Source: Syntrophothermus lipocalidus DSM 12680
Lineage (GTDB): Bacteria; Bacillota; Syntrophomonadia; Syntrophomonadales; Syntrophothermaceae
Direction of reading: 5' to 3'
DNA: 64,000 nucleotides
Assembly: GCF_000092405.1 (NCBI RefSeq)
Contig: NC_014220.1
Coordinates: 992,001 to 1,056,000 of the forward strand
Shown: positions 27,089 through 36,001 of the stretch, one piece after another
Numbering within the stretch: position 1 is the stretch's first letter
Layout of the letters: each line of letters opens with the position of its first letter
Made by a program: the position numbers and the translations under genes
The notes under the pieces: model-generated
The model's database searches: none
What the model saw: the letters and a program-made list of their open reading frames with translations, nothing else
Told to the model about the DNA's origin: nothing

Positions 27089-27838
27089 GTGTTGGATGGC
27101 AATTTGTACGAACTCGATTTCACCCGAATTCCCCAACATATCGCCATCATAATGGATGGCAATGGAAGGTGGGCTAGAAAAAGGCTGCGCCCCCGCTCTT
27201 TTGGACACCGGGCAGGGATGGAGTCGCTCAAGAGGACAGTGGAGGCCTGCTCTGAGCTAGGTGTTCACATCCTGACAGTTTACGCTTTTTCGACAGAGAA
27301 TTGGAAAAGGCCAGCCGAAGAGGTTAGTGCATTGATGAATCTTTTGTTGGAGTACTTGAACCGCGAACTCGAAAACCTGCATGAGAAAAACGTGTGTATT
27401 ACGATTATAGGGATAACTGACCAGCTAGACCCGGCTATTCAGCGCGAGCTTCAGCGAGCAGTGGAGTTGACAGCGGGTAACGACGGGCTCATCCTCAATA
27501 TAGGTTTAAATTACGGGGCAAGAGCAGAGTTGGTAATGGCGGCGAGGCGTTTGGCAGAGAGGGTTAGGGACGGTGAGATTGATGTGGCTGATATCTCGGA
27601 GGAGATGATGTCTTCATATCTATGTACTTCTCACCTGCCGGACCCGGATCTTTTGATACGTACCGGAGGAGAGATGAGGCTCAGCAACTTTTTGTTGTGG
27701 CAGGCAGCCTATGCTGAATTGTGGTTCACCGATACCTTGTGGCCAGATTTTACTAAGGATGATCTGGTCAAAGCCATAATAGATTATCAAAGGAGAGACC
27801 GCAGGTTTGGAACCATCAAGGAAACGGTCGACGCGTGA
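27089..27838 (+). CDS. uppS: Undecaprenyl diphosphate synthase (cis-prenyltransferase)
   Basis: The enzyme adds isoprene units in cis to farnesyl-PP, making the lipid carrier for wall synthesis. HIAIIMDGNGRWARKR carries the catalytic Asp and the diphosphate-binding residues. GHRAGMESLKRTVEACSELG, TVYAFSTENWKRP and DLLIRTGGEMRLSNFLLWQ with YAELWFTDTLWPDF are further family motifs. 249 residues. The start is GTG 27089 or the adjacent TTG. cdsA overlaps the 3' end by 32 bp. Confidence 0.97.
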   Translation: MLDGNLYELDFTRIPQHIAIIMDGNGRWARKRLRPRSFGHRAGMESLKRTVEACSELGVHILTVYAFSTENWKRPAEEVSALMNLLLEYLNRELENLHEKNVCITIIGITDQLDPAIQRELQRAVELTAGNDGLILNIGLNYGARAELVMAARRLAERVRDGEIDVADISEEMMSSYLCTSHLPDPDLLIRTGGEMRLSNFLLWQAAYAELWFTDTLWPDFTKDDLVKAIIDYQRRDRRFGTIKETVDA

Positions 27839-28631
27839 TTCTAATTTAAAGAAGCGTTTGGCTACAGCGGCTGTTGGAATACCGGCGGTCTTGAGTTTGG
27901 CGTATGTAGGCGGAGTGTACTGGACCGCGTTCATCGTCCTGGTAGCGGGAGTCGGCATGCACGAGTTATTGACGATGGCGCGACCAAAAGGGTACAGGCC
28001 TAGTCCCGGATTGGCCTATTTGGTTCTTTTGTTTCTGTTAGCCGGGTTTGGGGGTTCAGGGTGGTTCTTGCCCGGTTATTTCGAACCAGGGCTGTTAGGG
28101 CTCATCGCTTTAAGCGGGGTGCTCCTGCTTTTGGGTTTTCCCCGGTGTTCACTAGTAGACTTATCCTTGGCTTGGATGGGGGCTTTGTATTTAGGGATAT
28201 TTTTGAGCTATGGGGTTCTCATTGAACGGGAGCTCAGTCACCCGTTTTTCGCCTTATTAATGGTATTTGGGATTACTTGGGCCAGCGATACCGGGGCTTA
28301 CTTGGCAGGCAGGCTCTTGGGGAAGCACAAGTTAGCACCGATGATAAGTCCTAATAAGACTTGGGAAGGAGCCTTGGGAGGTTTTTGTTTGTCGATGCTA
28401 GTAGCTGCAGGAATAGGATGCTTATCCTTCTCTCCAGGCTTAGGTCTCGTCCTGGGGGCCGCCGGAAGTATTTGTGCCCAGGTCGGTGACCTGGTGCTTT
28501 CTGCTATGAAGAGGCATTTTGGCGTCAAGGACTCGGGGCAGATTATACCTGGCCACGGAGGGGTCCTGGATCGTTTTGACAGTTTTATGTGGGTTTTACC
28601 GGTCGTTTATTATTTCTTTAAAGGTGGATAG
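27807..28631 (+). CDS. cdsA: Phosphatidate cytidylyltransferase
   Basis: CdsA makes CDP-diacylglycerol, the branch point of phospholipid synthesis. The 274-residue protein has about eight membrane helices. The family signature near the C-terminus is SAMKRHFGVKDSGQIIPGHG followed by GVLDRFDS. SPNKTWEGALGGF is also present. TTG 27807, 11 bases after AAAGGAG inside uppS, is the likely start; TTG 27858 is an alternative without a good ribosome site. Confidence 0.95.
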   Translation: MEPSRKRSTRDSNLKKRLATAAVGIPAVLSLAYVGGVYWTAFIVLVAGVGMHELLTMARPKGYRPSPGLAYLVLLFLLAGFGGSGWFLPGYFEPGLLGLIALSGVLLLLGFPRCSLVDLSLAWMGALYLGIFLSYGVLIERELSHPFFALLMVFGITWASDTGAYLAGRLLGKHKLAPMISPNKTWEGALGGFCLSMLVAAGIGCLSFSPGLGLVLGAAGSICAQVGDLVLSAMKRHFGVKDSGQIIPGHGGVLDRFDSFMWVLPVVYYFFKGG

Positions 28632-28642
28632 GAGGTCTAGTA

Positions 28643-29764
28643 TTGGATCCCCAGCTTGCAAGAAGTGTCAGGACCTTGGTAAAGACAGCAGTGGTGTTTC
28701 TTGCATTACTGTCAGTATACCTTTTGTTTCGTTATGTACTTCCTTTGGTGGGCGCAATCCTCGTTGCCATCCCCGGGTACGTTTTGCCTTTTTTGGTGGC
28801 TTTACTTTTGGCGTTACTGATAGAGCCCTTGGCGAGGTTTCTGAACTATCGATTACGCCTTCGCCGGGGTTGGGCGGTTTTCCTTAGTTTACTCTTGGTA
28901 TGGGGCACAGCCGGGTTCCTGCTGACTTATTTCGTCAGTAGGCTTATCGGTGAACTTATAGGTTTGTACAAGGTGATAACGGAACATTCCGTGAGCATAA
29001 CCAACACCATTGCCAGGGCCTTGGGACAGGCTGAACTTTTCTATTTGCGCTTAAATTTGCCCGATAATGTGCAGGAGTCTATTCGTAACAGCTTGTTGCA
29101 GTACTTGAGCGGTTTGGAGAAGATATTGAGTGGCTCGGTCGATGTGTTGATAGACTTTTTGGTTGGGTTGCCAGGGCTGTTTGTTTTTTTTCTAATCAGC
29201 ACGGTGGCAACCTTCTTCATCCTAAGAGACTGGAACAAACTTAGATCTGGGTTTTTCGAACTACTTCCAGATTCTTGGAAAATCACTGTTCGCACTGTAA
29301 TCAAGGACTTATTCAACGCTTTCACCGGTTTTCTTAAGGCGTACAGCCTGCTAGTGACCGTCACCGGAATCGAAACAATAGTCGGGCTAAAGCTGCTGGG
29401 AGTAGAGTACGCTTTGACTCTGGGCCTGGTTACGGGTTTACTCGATATTCTTCCAGTTCTAGGGCCAGGTGTTTTGTTTGTTCCTTGGATAATCTTCTCG
29501 TATATTACAGGAGCCAGCGGTTTTGCCACGGGGCTGTTAATACTCTACGGGATTCTGGTAGCGGTCAGGCAGGTGTTGGAACCGAAGCTGGTAGGAGACA
29601 GCATAGGACTTCACCCTTTAGCTACTTTGGTTTCTCTTTACATTGGTCTGAAATTGTTGGGCCCGGCGGGTTTAGTTCTGGGCCCGGTTATGGTTATCCT
29701 TTATCTTGCCTGCCAAAGGGCGGGAGTGTTCCATCAACTGGCGAACTACATCCGGAAAGTGTGA
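28643..29764 (+). CDS. AI-2E transporter family membrane protein (YtvI-like)
   Basis: The 373-residue protein has about eight membrane helices and belongs to the AI-2E/PerM family (PF01594). The arrangement resembles the sporulation protein YtvI; features seen are PGYVLPFLVALLLALLIEPL near the N-terminus and GLLDILPVLGPGVLFVPWII with GLKLLGPAGLVLGPV near the C-terminus. Its substrate is unknown. TTG start with AGGAGG upstream. It sits between cdsA and dxr, where Bacillus has no such gene, so a role in envelope or spore membranes is inferred only. Confidence 0.82.
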   Translation: MDPQLARSVRTLVKTAVVFLALLSVYLLFRYVLPLVGAILVAIPGYVLPFLVALLLALLIEPLARFLNYRLRLRRGWAVFLSLLLVWGTAGFLLTYFVSRLIGELIGLYKVITEHSVSITNTIARALGQAELFYLRLNLPDNVQESIRNSLLQYLSGLEKILSGSVDVLIDFLVGLPGLFVFFLISTVATFFILRDWNKLRSGFFELLPDSWKITVRTVIKDLFNAFTGFLKAYSLLVTVTGIETIVGLKLLGVEYALTLGLVTGLLDILPVLGPGVLFVPWIIFSYITGASGFATGLLILYGILVAVRQVLEPKLVGDSIGLHPLATLVSLYIGLKLLGPAGLVLGPVMVILYLACQRAGVFHQLANYIRKV

Positions 29765-29771
29765 ACGGTTT

Positions 29772-30917
29772 ATGAGGCAGAAGGTCGTGATTATAGGTTC
29801 GACAGGATCCATAGGGGAACAGGCATTGGAGGTTATCGCTTACCACAGCGACAAGTTCCAGGTTGTGGGGTTAGCAGCGGGCAGTAATTGGCAGAGACTG
29901 GCTGAACAAGCCCTGCATTTTGGGGTAAAGAAGGTAGCGATAGGAGACAAAGCTTTATATCCAAACATTAAAACGGCGGTATCTGGGTTGGAGCTATGGG
30001 CGGGAGAAGAAGGACTGTGTTATTTGGCCGGGCTTGAGGAAGCCCAGACTGTGATAGTATCAGTAACCGGAGCAGTTGGCATTTTGCCTACCTTGGCGGC
30101 CATCAGGGCTGGGAAGAAGGTAGCCCTGGCCAATAAAGAAACGCTGGTGGCTGGAGGGGAAGTTGTGACGAAGTTGGCCCGCCAGTACAACGCCGCCATT
30201 ATTCCAGTGGACAGCGAGCATTCTGCGATTTTTCAATGTCTCCGAAATGAAGGAAGGTTTTTGCGCAAACTTTGGTTAACCGCATCCGGGGGTCCTTTTC
30301 GAGACTTCACGCCAGAAGAGCTGGGAAAGGTTACGCCGGAAATGGCTTTACATCACCCTAATTGGTCAATGGGAAAGAAAATAACGGTTGATTCGGCAAC
30401 TTTGATGAACAAGGGGTTGGAGGTAATAGAGGCTCATTATCTTTTTTCAGTAGGATATGACGATATCCAGGTCTTGGTCCATCGCCAGAGTATTGTCCAC
30501 TCAATGGTGGAGTTTATTGATGGTTCTTTTTTGGCTCACTTAGGAGTGCCTGATATGCGGATTCCTATTCAATATGCGTTGAGTTATCCAGACAGGTGGC
30601 CTTCACCGGCTTTGTCCTTGGATTGGGCTTCCTGCCAAACTCTACAGTTTGAACCGCCAGACACCAAACGGTTTCCGGCCCTGGAGCTCGCCTATGAAGC
30701 CGGGCGGATTGGTGGGACTATGCCCGCGGTGCTCAACGCGGCCAATGAGGAGGCGGTTTATTCGTTTCTGGATGGGCAGATACGATTTGTACAGATAGCG
30801 GAGCTGGTAGCTGAGGTCATGGGACGGCATGGGGTGGTTCTAGAACCTGATTTAGAATCTGTCCTCGAGGCAGACGCATGGGCTCGAGAGTGTTTCAGGA
30901 CGCTGCTCCGAAAATGA
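29772..30917 (+). CDS. dxr: 1-deoxy-D-xylulose 5-phosphate reductoisomerase
   Basis: Dxr converts DXP to MEP in the non-mevalonate isoprenoid pathway. The frame opens at 29706, but ATG 29772 begins MRQKVVIIGSTGSIGEQALE, the NADPH-binding start; 381 residues. Further motifs: LANKETLVAGGEVV, PVDSEHSAIFQCL, LTASGGPFRDFTPEEL, HPNWSMGKKITVDSATLMNK and NAANEEAVYSFL. A repeat begins at the stop codon. Confidence 0.96.
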   Translation: MRQKVVIIGSTGSIGEQALEVIAYHSDKFQVVGLAAGSNWQRLAEQALHFGVKKVAIGDKALYPNIKTAVSGLELWAGEEGLCYLAGLEEAQTVIVSVTGAVGILPTLAAIRAGKKVALANKETLVAGGEVVTKLARQYNAAIIPVDSEHSAIFQCLRNEGRFLRKLWLTASGGPFRDFTPEELGKVTPEMALHHPNWSMGKKITVDSATLMNKGLEVIEAHYLFSVGYDDIQVLVHRQSIVHSMVEFIDGSFLAHLGVPDMRIPIQYALSYPDRWPSPALSLDWASCQTLQFEPPDTKRFPALELAYEAGRIGGTMPAVLNAANEEAVYSFLDGQIRFVQIAELVAEVMGRHGVVLEPDLESVLEADAWARECFRTLLRK

Positions 30918-31277
30918 GCCACTGATAGACACAGACCCGGCACTCAGCTCAAGTTCTAAATTCTTAGTAAATGCCCTTTTGCATGCGAAACAGCACGGTG
31001 CTGCAAACTCAGCTAACTGAGTGCCGGGCAGATGAACGCAGATTTACACTGATTATAAATAAAAAATATTGATTCCACTGTAAAAACCAATTTTTGGTTC
31101 GATTATCCGCTATATTTAGTAGTGGTTTTCTGTCTCACCACTATATGTTGACTTCTTCTAGGGACAGACAGGGGTTTTTGCGTGAGAATCAAATATTATA
31201 AAAGGTTATGGTCCTTTGGCCCTACGGTATGCCAATTTTCATTCTCTAGTAGTGACACTACTGGGTGTCAGGAGGGT
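30917..31277. repeat. Repeat-containing intergenic region between dxr and rseP
   Basis: This 410-bp gap has no credible gene. It starts with a GCCACTGAT unit next to the dxr stop, followed by TIR element copy B. Next is an AT-rich stretch with an inverted pair (TAGTGGT / ACCACTA near 31120-31142). It ends with a 21-mer (31236-31256) that matches 19 of 21 bases of a motif in the flhB-flhA gap, and a hairpin TGACAC-N6-GTGTCA (31253-31270) about 58 bases before rseP. Confidence 0.7.
30936..31028 (+). repeat. TIR element copy B (93 bp)
   Basis: The element opens with CCCGGCACTCAGCTCAAGT and closes with AACTGAGTGCCGGG. The ends pair as CCCGGCACTCAG/CTGAGTGCCGGG plus two more bases. The core differs from copies A and C in its first half but shares the TGCTGCAAACTCAGC-like block at its right end. 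Flanks are GACACAGA (left) and CAGATGAACGCAGATTTACA (right), matching copy A. Confidence 0.85.
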
Positions 31278-31327
31278 ATTTCAGTGGGAAGGAATGTTGC
31301 GTAAATATGAGGAGAGTTGGATAGGTT

Positions 31328-32365
31328 ATGACGATTGTAACGGCTTTATTGGTAATCGCGATCATTGTTATGGTGCACGAAATAGGACATTTCGTGGCAG
31401 CCAAGTGGCAAGGCGTCGAGGTGCAAGAGTTCAGCATAGGTTTCGGTCCGAGCCTCATCGGCATCAAGAGAGGGGAGACCAGGTACTCTTTGCGCTTACT
31501 TCCCTTGGGTGGTTTTGTGCGCATGGCTGGCATGGGAGCACAGGACGAAGACCAAGACAACCCGCAGGGTTTTAACCGGAAAACCCCCTTACAAAAAGTT
31601 GAGGTTCTTGCAGCCGGGCCCGGAATGAACTTCTTGCTTGCGGCTTTGATATTTGTCTATACTTTTACTTTTGTCGGAATACCCCATGCGGTGGAGAGCC
31701 CAGTTATCGGGGAGGTTATCCAAGGCAAGCCGGCATATGAGGCCGGTTTGAGGGCACAGGACCGGGTAGTGTCAGTAAATGGAGAGAACATATCTACCTG
31801 GAACGAGTTTGTGGCCGAGGTGAGGAAGGCGGAGCCCGGGCAGCCTATATCGATGACTGTAGTGAGAAACGGGCAGAAGATTGAATTAACAGTCCGGCCA
31901 GAATTTGATCGAGAACAGAAGACCTCTATCATCGGAGTACGGCAAACGATAGAGTTTGAGAGGGTCGGAATCTGGGACGGGCTTAAGCTAGGTTTTTATC
32001 AAACGTTTCATATTACGTGGTTGCTTCTTTCCGGGTTAGGCCAACTTTTGACCGGGGCTGCTTCCAGCGCGGATTTAGCCGGCCCAGTAGGCATTACCAG
32101 GATGATAGGGGATGCGGCTGAAGGAGGATTGGTGTACCTTGCCAATTTTACTGCCCTTTTGAGCATAAACCTGGGCATTCTGAACCTGTTGCCCATCCCT
32201 GCCCTGGATGGGAGCCGGATTGTGTTCGCGGTTATCGAGGGTATAAGGAGGAAACCGGTAGAACCCGAAAGGGAGAACTTTATACATTTTCTCGGCTTCG
32301 TGTTTCTCATGGTTTTGATTTTGCTGGTGACCTATAACGATATCGTTAGGCTCGTGAGGGGATGA
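31328..32365 (+). CDS. rseP: Site-2 intramembrane metalloprotease RseP (RasP)
   Basis: This intramembrane zinc protease releases regulators such as anti-sigma factors and cleaves signal peptides. HEIGH (H17-E18-I19-G20-H21) in the first helix is the zinc site. A PDZ domain lies at about 115-190. The second metal/substrate motif is [13 protein letters not shown]. 345 residues. ATG follows a loosely spaced AGGAG. ispG overlaps its stop by 4 bp. Confidence 0.96.
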   Translation: MTIVTALLVIAIIVMVHEIGHFVAAKWQGVEVQEFSIGFGPSLIGIKRGETRYSLRLLPLGGFVRMAGMGAQDEDQDNPQGFNRKTPLQKVEVLAAGPGMNFLLAALIFVYTFTFVGIPHAVESPVIGEVIQGKPAYEAGLRAQDRVVSVNGENISTWNEFVAEVRKAEPGQPISMTVVRNGQKIELTVRPEFDREQKTSIIGVRQTIEFERVGIWDGLKLGFYQTFHITWLLLSGLGQLLTGAASSADLAGPVGITRMIGDAAEGGLVYLANFTALLSINLGILNLLPIPALDGSRIVFAVIEGIRRKPVEPERENFIHFLGFVFLMVLILLVTYNDIVRLVRG

Positions 32366-33438
32366 AATCGGTGAGGCGGAAAAGCCGCGTGGTTAACCTC
32401 GGTGGAGTGTTAGTCGGAGGCGATAACCCCATAGTGGTTCAGTCCATGACCAACACCGACACCCGAGATGTAGATGCCACAGTCAACCAGATTAAGACTC
32501 TAGAAGCAGCAGGGTGCGAAGTGGTGCGGGTGGCGGTGATGGACGAGGAAGCAGCCCGGGCTATCCGGGCGATACGTCCCCGTATTGCCATCCCTCTGGT
32601 CGCGGATATCCATTTTGACTACCGTTTAGCTCTTTTGAGTCTAGATGCGGGTGCAGACGGGTTGAGGTTAAACCCCGGAAATATTGGAAGCAGGCGTAAA
32701 GTTGAGGAAGTGGTGCGGGCAGCCAAGGAACGAAACGTTCCCATCCGAATCGGGGTCAATGCCGGATCCTTGGAAAAGAGGCTTCTAGACCAGTACGGCG
32801 AACCTTGTGCCGAGGCCATGGTAGAGAGCGCTATGCATCACATAGCTATATTGGAAGACCTGGACTTTAAGAACATCAAGGTATCGTTGAAAGCTTCGTC
32901 GCTTAAGCTTACTCTGGAAGCTTACCGCCGGATAGCAGGCATGGTCGATTACCCTCTTCACCTAGGCATAACGGAAGCTGGCACCAAGGATCGAGGTTTG
33001 ATCAAGTCAGCACTGGGTTTAGGACTGCTGCTTTCTGAGGGTATAGGAGATACGGTGAGGGTATCGTTGACGGCTGATCCGGTCGATGAGGTTTGGGCAG
33101 CATATGAAATCTTGAGAGCCTTGGGTTTAAGAAAAGAAGGGGCAGAGCTGGTGTCGTGCCCTACCTGCGGGCGCACCGAGGTAGATATCATCAAGATTGC
33201 CGAGGAAGTGGATAGTCGTTTGCGCTCAATAAGGGAGCCCATCAAAGTGGCGGTGATGGGTTGCGTAGTGAACGGGCCAGGAGAAGTCCGAGATGCCGAC
33301 GTCGGTATTGCCGGGGGACGCGGATTTGGCTTTTTGTTCAAAAAAGGTAAAATAGTAAGGAAAGTCGAAGAGGACAAGTTGGTAAAGGCTTTGATGGATG
33401 AGATAGACAATATCCTGCAAGGGGGTTACAGCCAGTGA
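32362..33438 (+). CDS. ispG: 4-hydroxy-3-methylbut-2-enyl diphosphate synthase (IspG/GcpE)
   Basis: IspG is a [4Fe-4S] enzyme of the MEP isoprenoid pathway, turning MEcPP into [25 protein letters not shown] is the family opening; the TIM-barrel part runs through [11 protein letters not shown] and [12 protein letters not shown]. The cluster cysteines are visible in [11 protein letters not shown] and in [11 protein letters not shown]. 358 residues. It overlaps both rseP and proS by 4 bp. It is a second MEP gene near dxr. Confidence 0.97.
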   Translation: MKSVRRKSRVVNLGGVLVGGDNPIVVQSMTNTDTRDVDATVNQIKTLEAAGCEVVRVAVMDEEAARAIRAIRPRIAIPLVADIHFDYRLALLSLDAGADGLRLNPGNIGSRRKVEEVVRAAKERNVPIRIGVNAGSLEKRLLDQYGEPCAEAMVESAMHHIAILEDLDFKNIKVSLKASSLKLTLEAYRRIAGMVDYPLHLGITEAGTKDRGLIKSALGLGLLLSEGIGDTVRVSLTADPVDEVWAAYEILRALGLRKEGAELVSCPTCGRTEVDIIKIAEEVDSRLRSIREPIKVAVMGCVVNGPGEVRDADVGIAGGRGFGFLFKKGKIVRKVEEDKLVKALMDEIDNILQGGYSQ

Positions 33439-35138
33439 AGGCCTCAGAGTTGTTTTTCCCGACTTTGAGAGAGGATCCCGCGGAAGCCGAAACCGTAAGT
33501 CATCGCTTGCTTTTTCGGGCGGGCATGGTTAGAAAGACGGCGGCGGGGATCTATACATACTTGCCTCTCGGGTTTAGGGTCATAAAGAAGATTATGAATA
33601 TTGTCCGGGAAGAAATGGACCGGGCAGGAGGGCAAGAAGTAGGCCTACCCATTATCCAACCCAGGGAATTGTGGGCGCAATCCGGGCGTTGGGAAGTGTA
33701 TGGAGACGAGATGTTTCGCCTTAAAGACCGTCACCAGAGAGACTTCTGCCTTGGGCCTACTCACGAAGAAGTTATCACGGATGTGGTCAACCATGAAGTG
33801 CATTCTTACCGGGACCTGCCTCTGTTGTTGTACCAGATTCAAAACAAATACCGGGACGAGATCCGACCGCGGTTTGGACTGTTGCGGGGCCGGGAGTTTA
33901 TTATGAAGGATCTGTATTCTTTTGATGTGGACGAAGCGGGATTGGAGGTATCGTACCAAAAGATGTATGATGCCTACTGCCGGGTGTTTGAACGGCTGGG
34001 ACTTCAGTACCGGGTAGTCGAAGCGGATAGCGGAGCCATCGGCGGCAACGTGAGCCATGAGTTCATTGTTTTAGCTCCGACCGGGGAATCGGTTATTGTG
34101 TTCTGCGATGCTTGCGAATATGCTGCCAATATCGAAAAGGCCGAATGTATACCACACATGTCGGCCGCAGAAAATGAGTTGCCTCTTACCAAGGTCAGTA
34201 CGCCTGGACAGAAAACGATTCAGGACATCAGCGTGTTTTTGAATATACCAGACACGAGACAGGTTAAGACCATGGTCTATGTGGCCGATGGAGTTCCGGT
34301 AGCGGTTTTGGTGCGTGGAGACCGGGAGGTCAACGAGATCAAGGTTAAGAATTACTTAAACGCGAACTTCATCGAGCTGGCTCCGGAGGAGTTGGTGCGG
34401 GAGGTTATGGGGGCCGGCTTTGGGTCGTTGGGGCCAGTGGGAATGAACATGAAGGTTTATGCCGACCTCGAAGTTCAAAGTATGAACAACTTTGTATGCG
34501 GGGCTAATGAGGACGATTATCATTACATTAACGTCAATCCCGGGCGGGACTTCCAACCGGAAGCGTTTTGCGACTTGCGTAACGCCGAAGAGGGGGATAT
34601 TTGCCCGGTCTGCCGAGAGGGGAAACTGAAGGCCACTCGCGGTATCGAAACCGGCCATATTTTCAAGCTAGGCACCAAGTATTCGGGGAAGATGGGGGCA
34701 ACATTTTTAGACGAGAACGGCAAGGAAAGGCTTATGGTCATGGGGTGTTACGGTATTGGCATTTCCCGAACCATGGCTGCAGCCGTGGAGCAGAATCATG
34801 ATGAAAACGGTATAATCTGGCCTCTCGCTATCGCTCCTTACCAAATTATCATTGTCCCGGTAAACTCCAAGGACGGGCAGCAGATGGAAATAGGAATGAA
34901 ACTGTACCATGAACTGGTTAAACAGGGGTATGAAGTCATTATCGATGACCGAGACCAACGGGCGGGGGTAAAGTTTAAGGATGCCGACCTCATCGGTGTT
35001 CCTGTCAGGATAACTATAGGTCCAAAGTTATTAAAAGCTGGGCAGGTAGAAATCAAGAAACGTTGGGAAAACGAGGTTAAGGGCGTACCCATTGAGCACG
35101 TTTCAACTGAGGTCAGGTCGATACTGCGCGAAGACTAG
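33435..35138 (+). CDS. proS: Prolyl-tRNA synthetase, bacterial type
   Basis: ProS charges tRNA-Pro. This is the bacterial (ProS-type) form of 567 residues with an editing insertion. Class II motif 1 is in the [19 protein letters not shown] region; motif 2 is [20 protein letters not shown]; motif 3 is [18 protein letters not shown]. The INS editing domain (about 225-380) contains [20 protein letters not shown]. The C-terminal anticodon domain ends the protein. No T-box leader is seen, since the gene is coupled to ispG by a GTGA overlap. Confidence 0.98.
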   Translation: MKASELFFPTLREDPAEAETVSHRLLFRAGMVRKTAAGIYTYLPLGFRVIKKIMNIVREEMDRAGGQEVGLPIIQPRELWAQSGRWEVYGDEMFRLKDRHQRDFCLGPTHEEVITDVVNHEVHSYRDLPLLLYQIQNKYRDEIRPRFGLLRGREFIMKDLYSFDVDEAGLEVSYQKMYDAYCRVFERLGLQYRVVEADSGAIGGNVSHEFIVLAPTGESVIVFCDACEYAANIEKAECIPHMSAAENELPLTKVSTPGQKTIQDISVFLNIPDTRQVKTMVYVADGVPVAVLVRGDREVNEIKVKNYLNANFIELAPEELVREVMGAGFGSLGPVGMNMKVYADLEVQSMNNFVCGANEDDYHYINVNPGRDFQPEAFCDLRNAEEGDICPVCREGKLKATRGIETGHIFKLGTKYSGKMGATFLDENGKERLMVMGCYGIGISRTMAAAVEQNHDENGIIWPLAIAPYQIIIVPVNSKDGQQMEIGMKLYHELVKQGYEVIIDDRDQRAGVKFKDADLIGVPVRITIGPKLLKAGQVEIKKRWENEVKGVPIEHVSTEVRSILRED

Positions 35139-35173
35139 ACGACCTTCATTTTGAGAAAAAGGCGGGTGCGTTG

Positions 35174-35836
35174 ATGTCTGACTACGAAATTATCTTAAAA
35201 CTGGCCTTGGCTTGTTTTCTGGGAGGCGTTATAGGGCTGGAAAGAGAGAGTCTTAACCGCCCTGCCGGCTTGCGCACCTATACCCTGGTTTGTATGGGTT
35301 CGGCCTTGGCCATGATTGTGTCTTTAGACATGTATTATCAATACGCGCACACGGTAAATGCGGACCCGGGAAGAATTGCGGCCCAAGTCGTGAGCGGAAT
35401 CGGTTTTCTGGGAGCAGGTACCATCATGCGCGAGGGCGCAAACATAAGAGGGTTGACTACAGCCGCGGGTTTATGGGTGGTTGCTTGTATTGGCTTGGCG
35501 GTAGGAGCAGGTATGTATCTGCCGGCGGTTATAACCACTGGTCTCATACTTTTTGTGCTTGTTTACTTTGTGAAATTTGAAGAGAAGTACACCGGCATGC
35601 GGGAATATAAAGGGTTTCTGGTCGTTGTCGATGACAAGCCAGGACAGGTGGGGCGGATTGGTTCAGTTTTAGGGGATATGAACGTCCTTATCAAGAATAT
35701 TCAACTGGAAAGGGTGGAAGAGGAAGGGCTGGAAGTGGAACTCCTCCTGCAGCTGCCCCCGAATGTGACCCCGGACCAGGTCGCCGATGCCCTGCAGAAC
35801 GCGCCCGGATGCCGGGAGGTAGAGAGGCTCAACTAG
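35174..35836 (+). CDS. MgtC/SapB family membrane protein
   Basis: MgtC-type proteins influence magnesium homeostasis and ATP synthase activity. The N-terminal domain has about five membrane helices with GGVIGLERESLNRPAGLRTY, then SGIGFLGAGTIMREG and IRGLTTAAGLWVVACIGLAV, the family signature. A C-terminal ACT-like domain (about 145-221) includes DDKPGQVGRIGSVLGDM. ATG 35174 follows a TTG. It lies between proS and polC, not a usual location, and without a visible Mg-sensing leader. Confidence 0.92.
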   Translation: MSDYEIILKLALACFLGGVIGLERESLNRPAGLRTYTLVCMGSALAMIVSLDMYYQYAHTVNADPGRIAAQVVSGIGFLGAGTIMREGANIRGLTTAAGLWVVACIGLAVGAGMYLPAVITTGLILFVLVYFVKFEEKYTGMREYKGFLVVVDDKPGQVGRIGSVLGDMNVLIKNIQLERVEEEGLEVELLLQLPPNVTPDQVADALQNAPGCREVERLN

Positions 35837-36001
35837 CAGTTCAACCCCTGGACTCATCTTTTGGAGGGTAACACCGGTACAAGGCACGGAATGGAGGGCC
35901 GGATCCCTTGGCAAACGCCCTTTAACGAGATGCTCTATGTGATTTAGGTTTTGCAGCAATATGGGACCGTGTACTTATCGGCACCGTTGGGAGGAATATT
36001 C

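Noticed and set aside
31216-31575. 119-residue frame upstream of and overlapping rseP
   Set aside because: It is out of frame with rseP, begins in the repeat-rich gap and has no family features.
35837-36001. Possible riboswitch between the MgtC-type gene and polC
   Set aside because: GGAGGGTAACACCGG and nearby GC-rich words looked suggestive, but no known aptamer core or terminator was seen.
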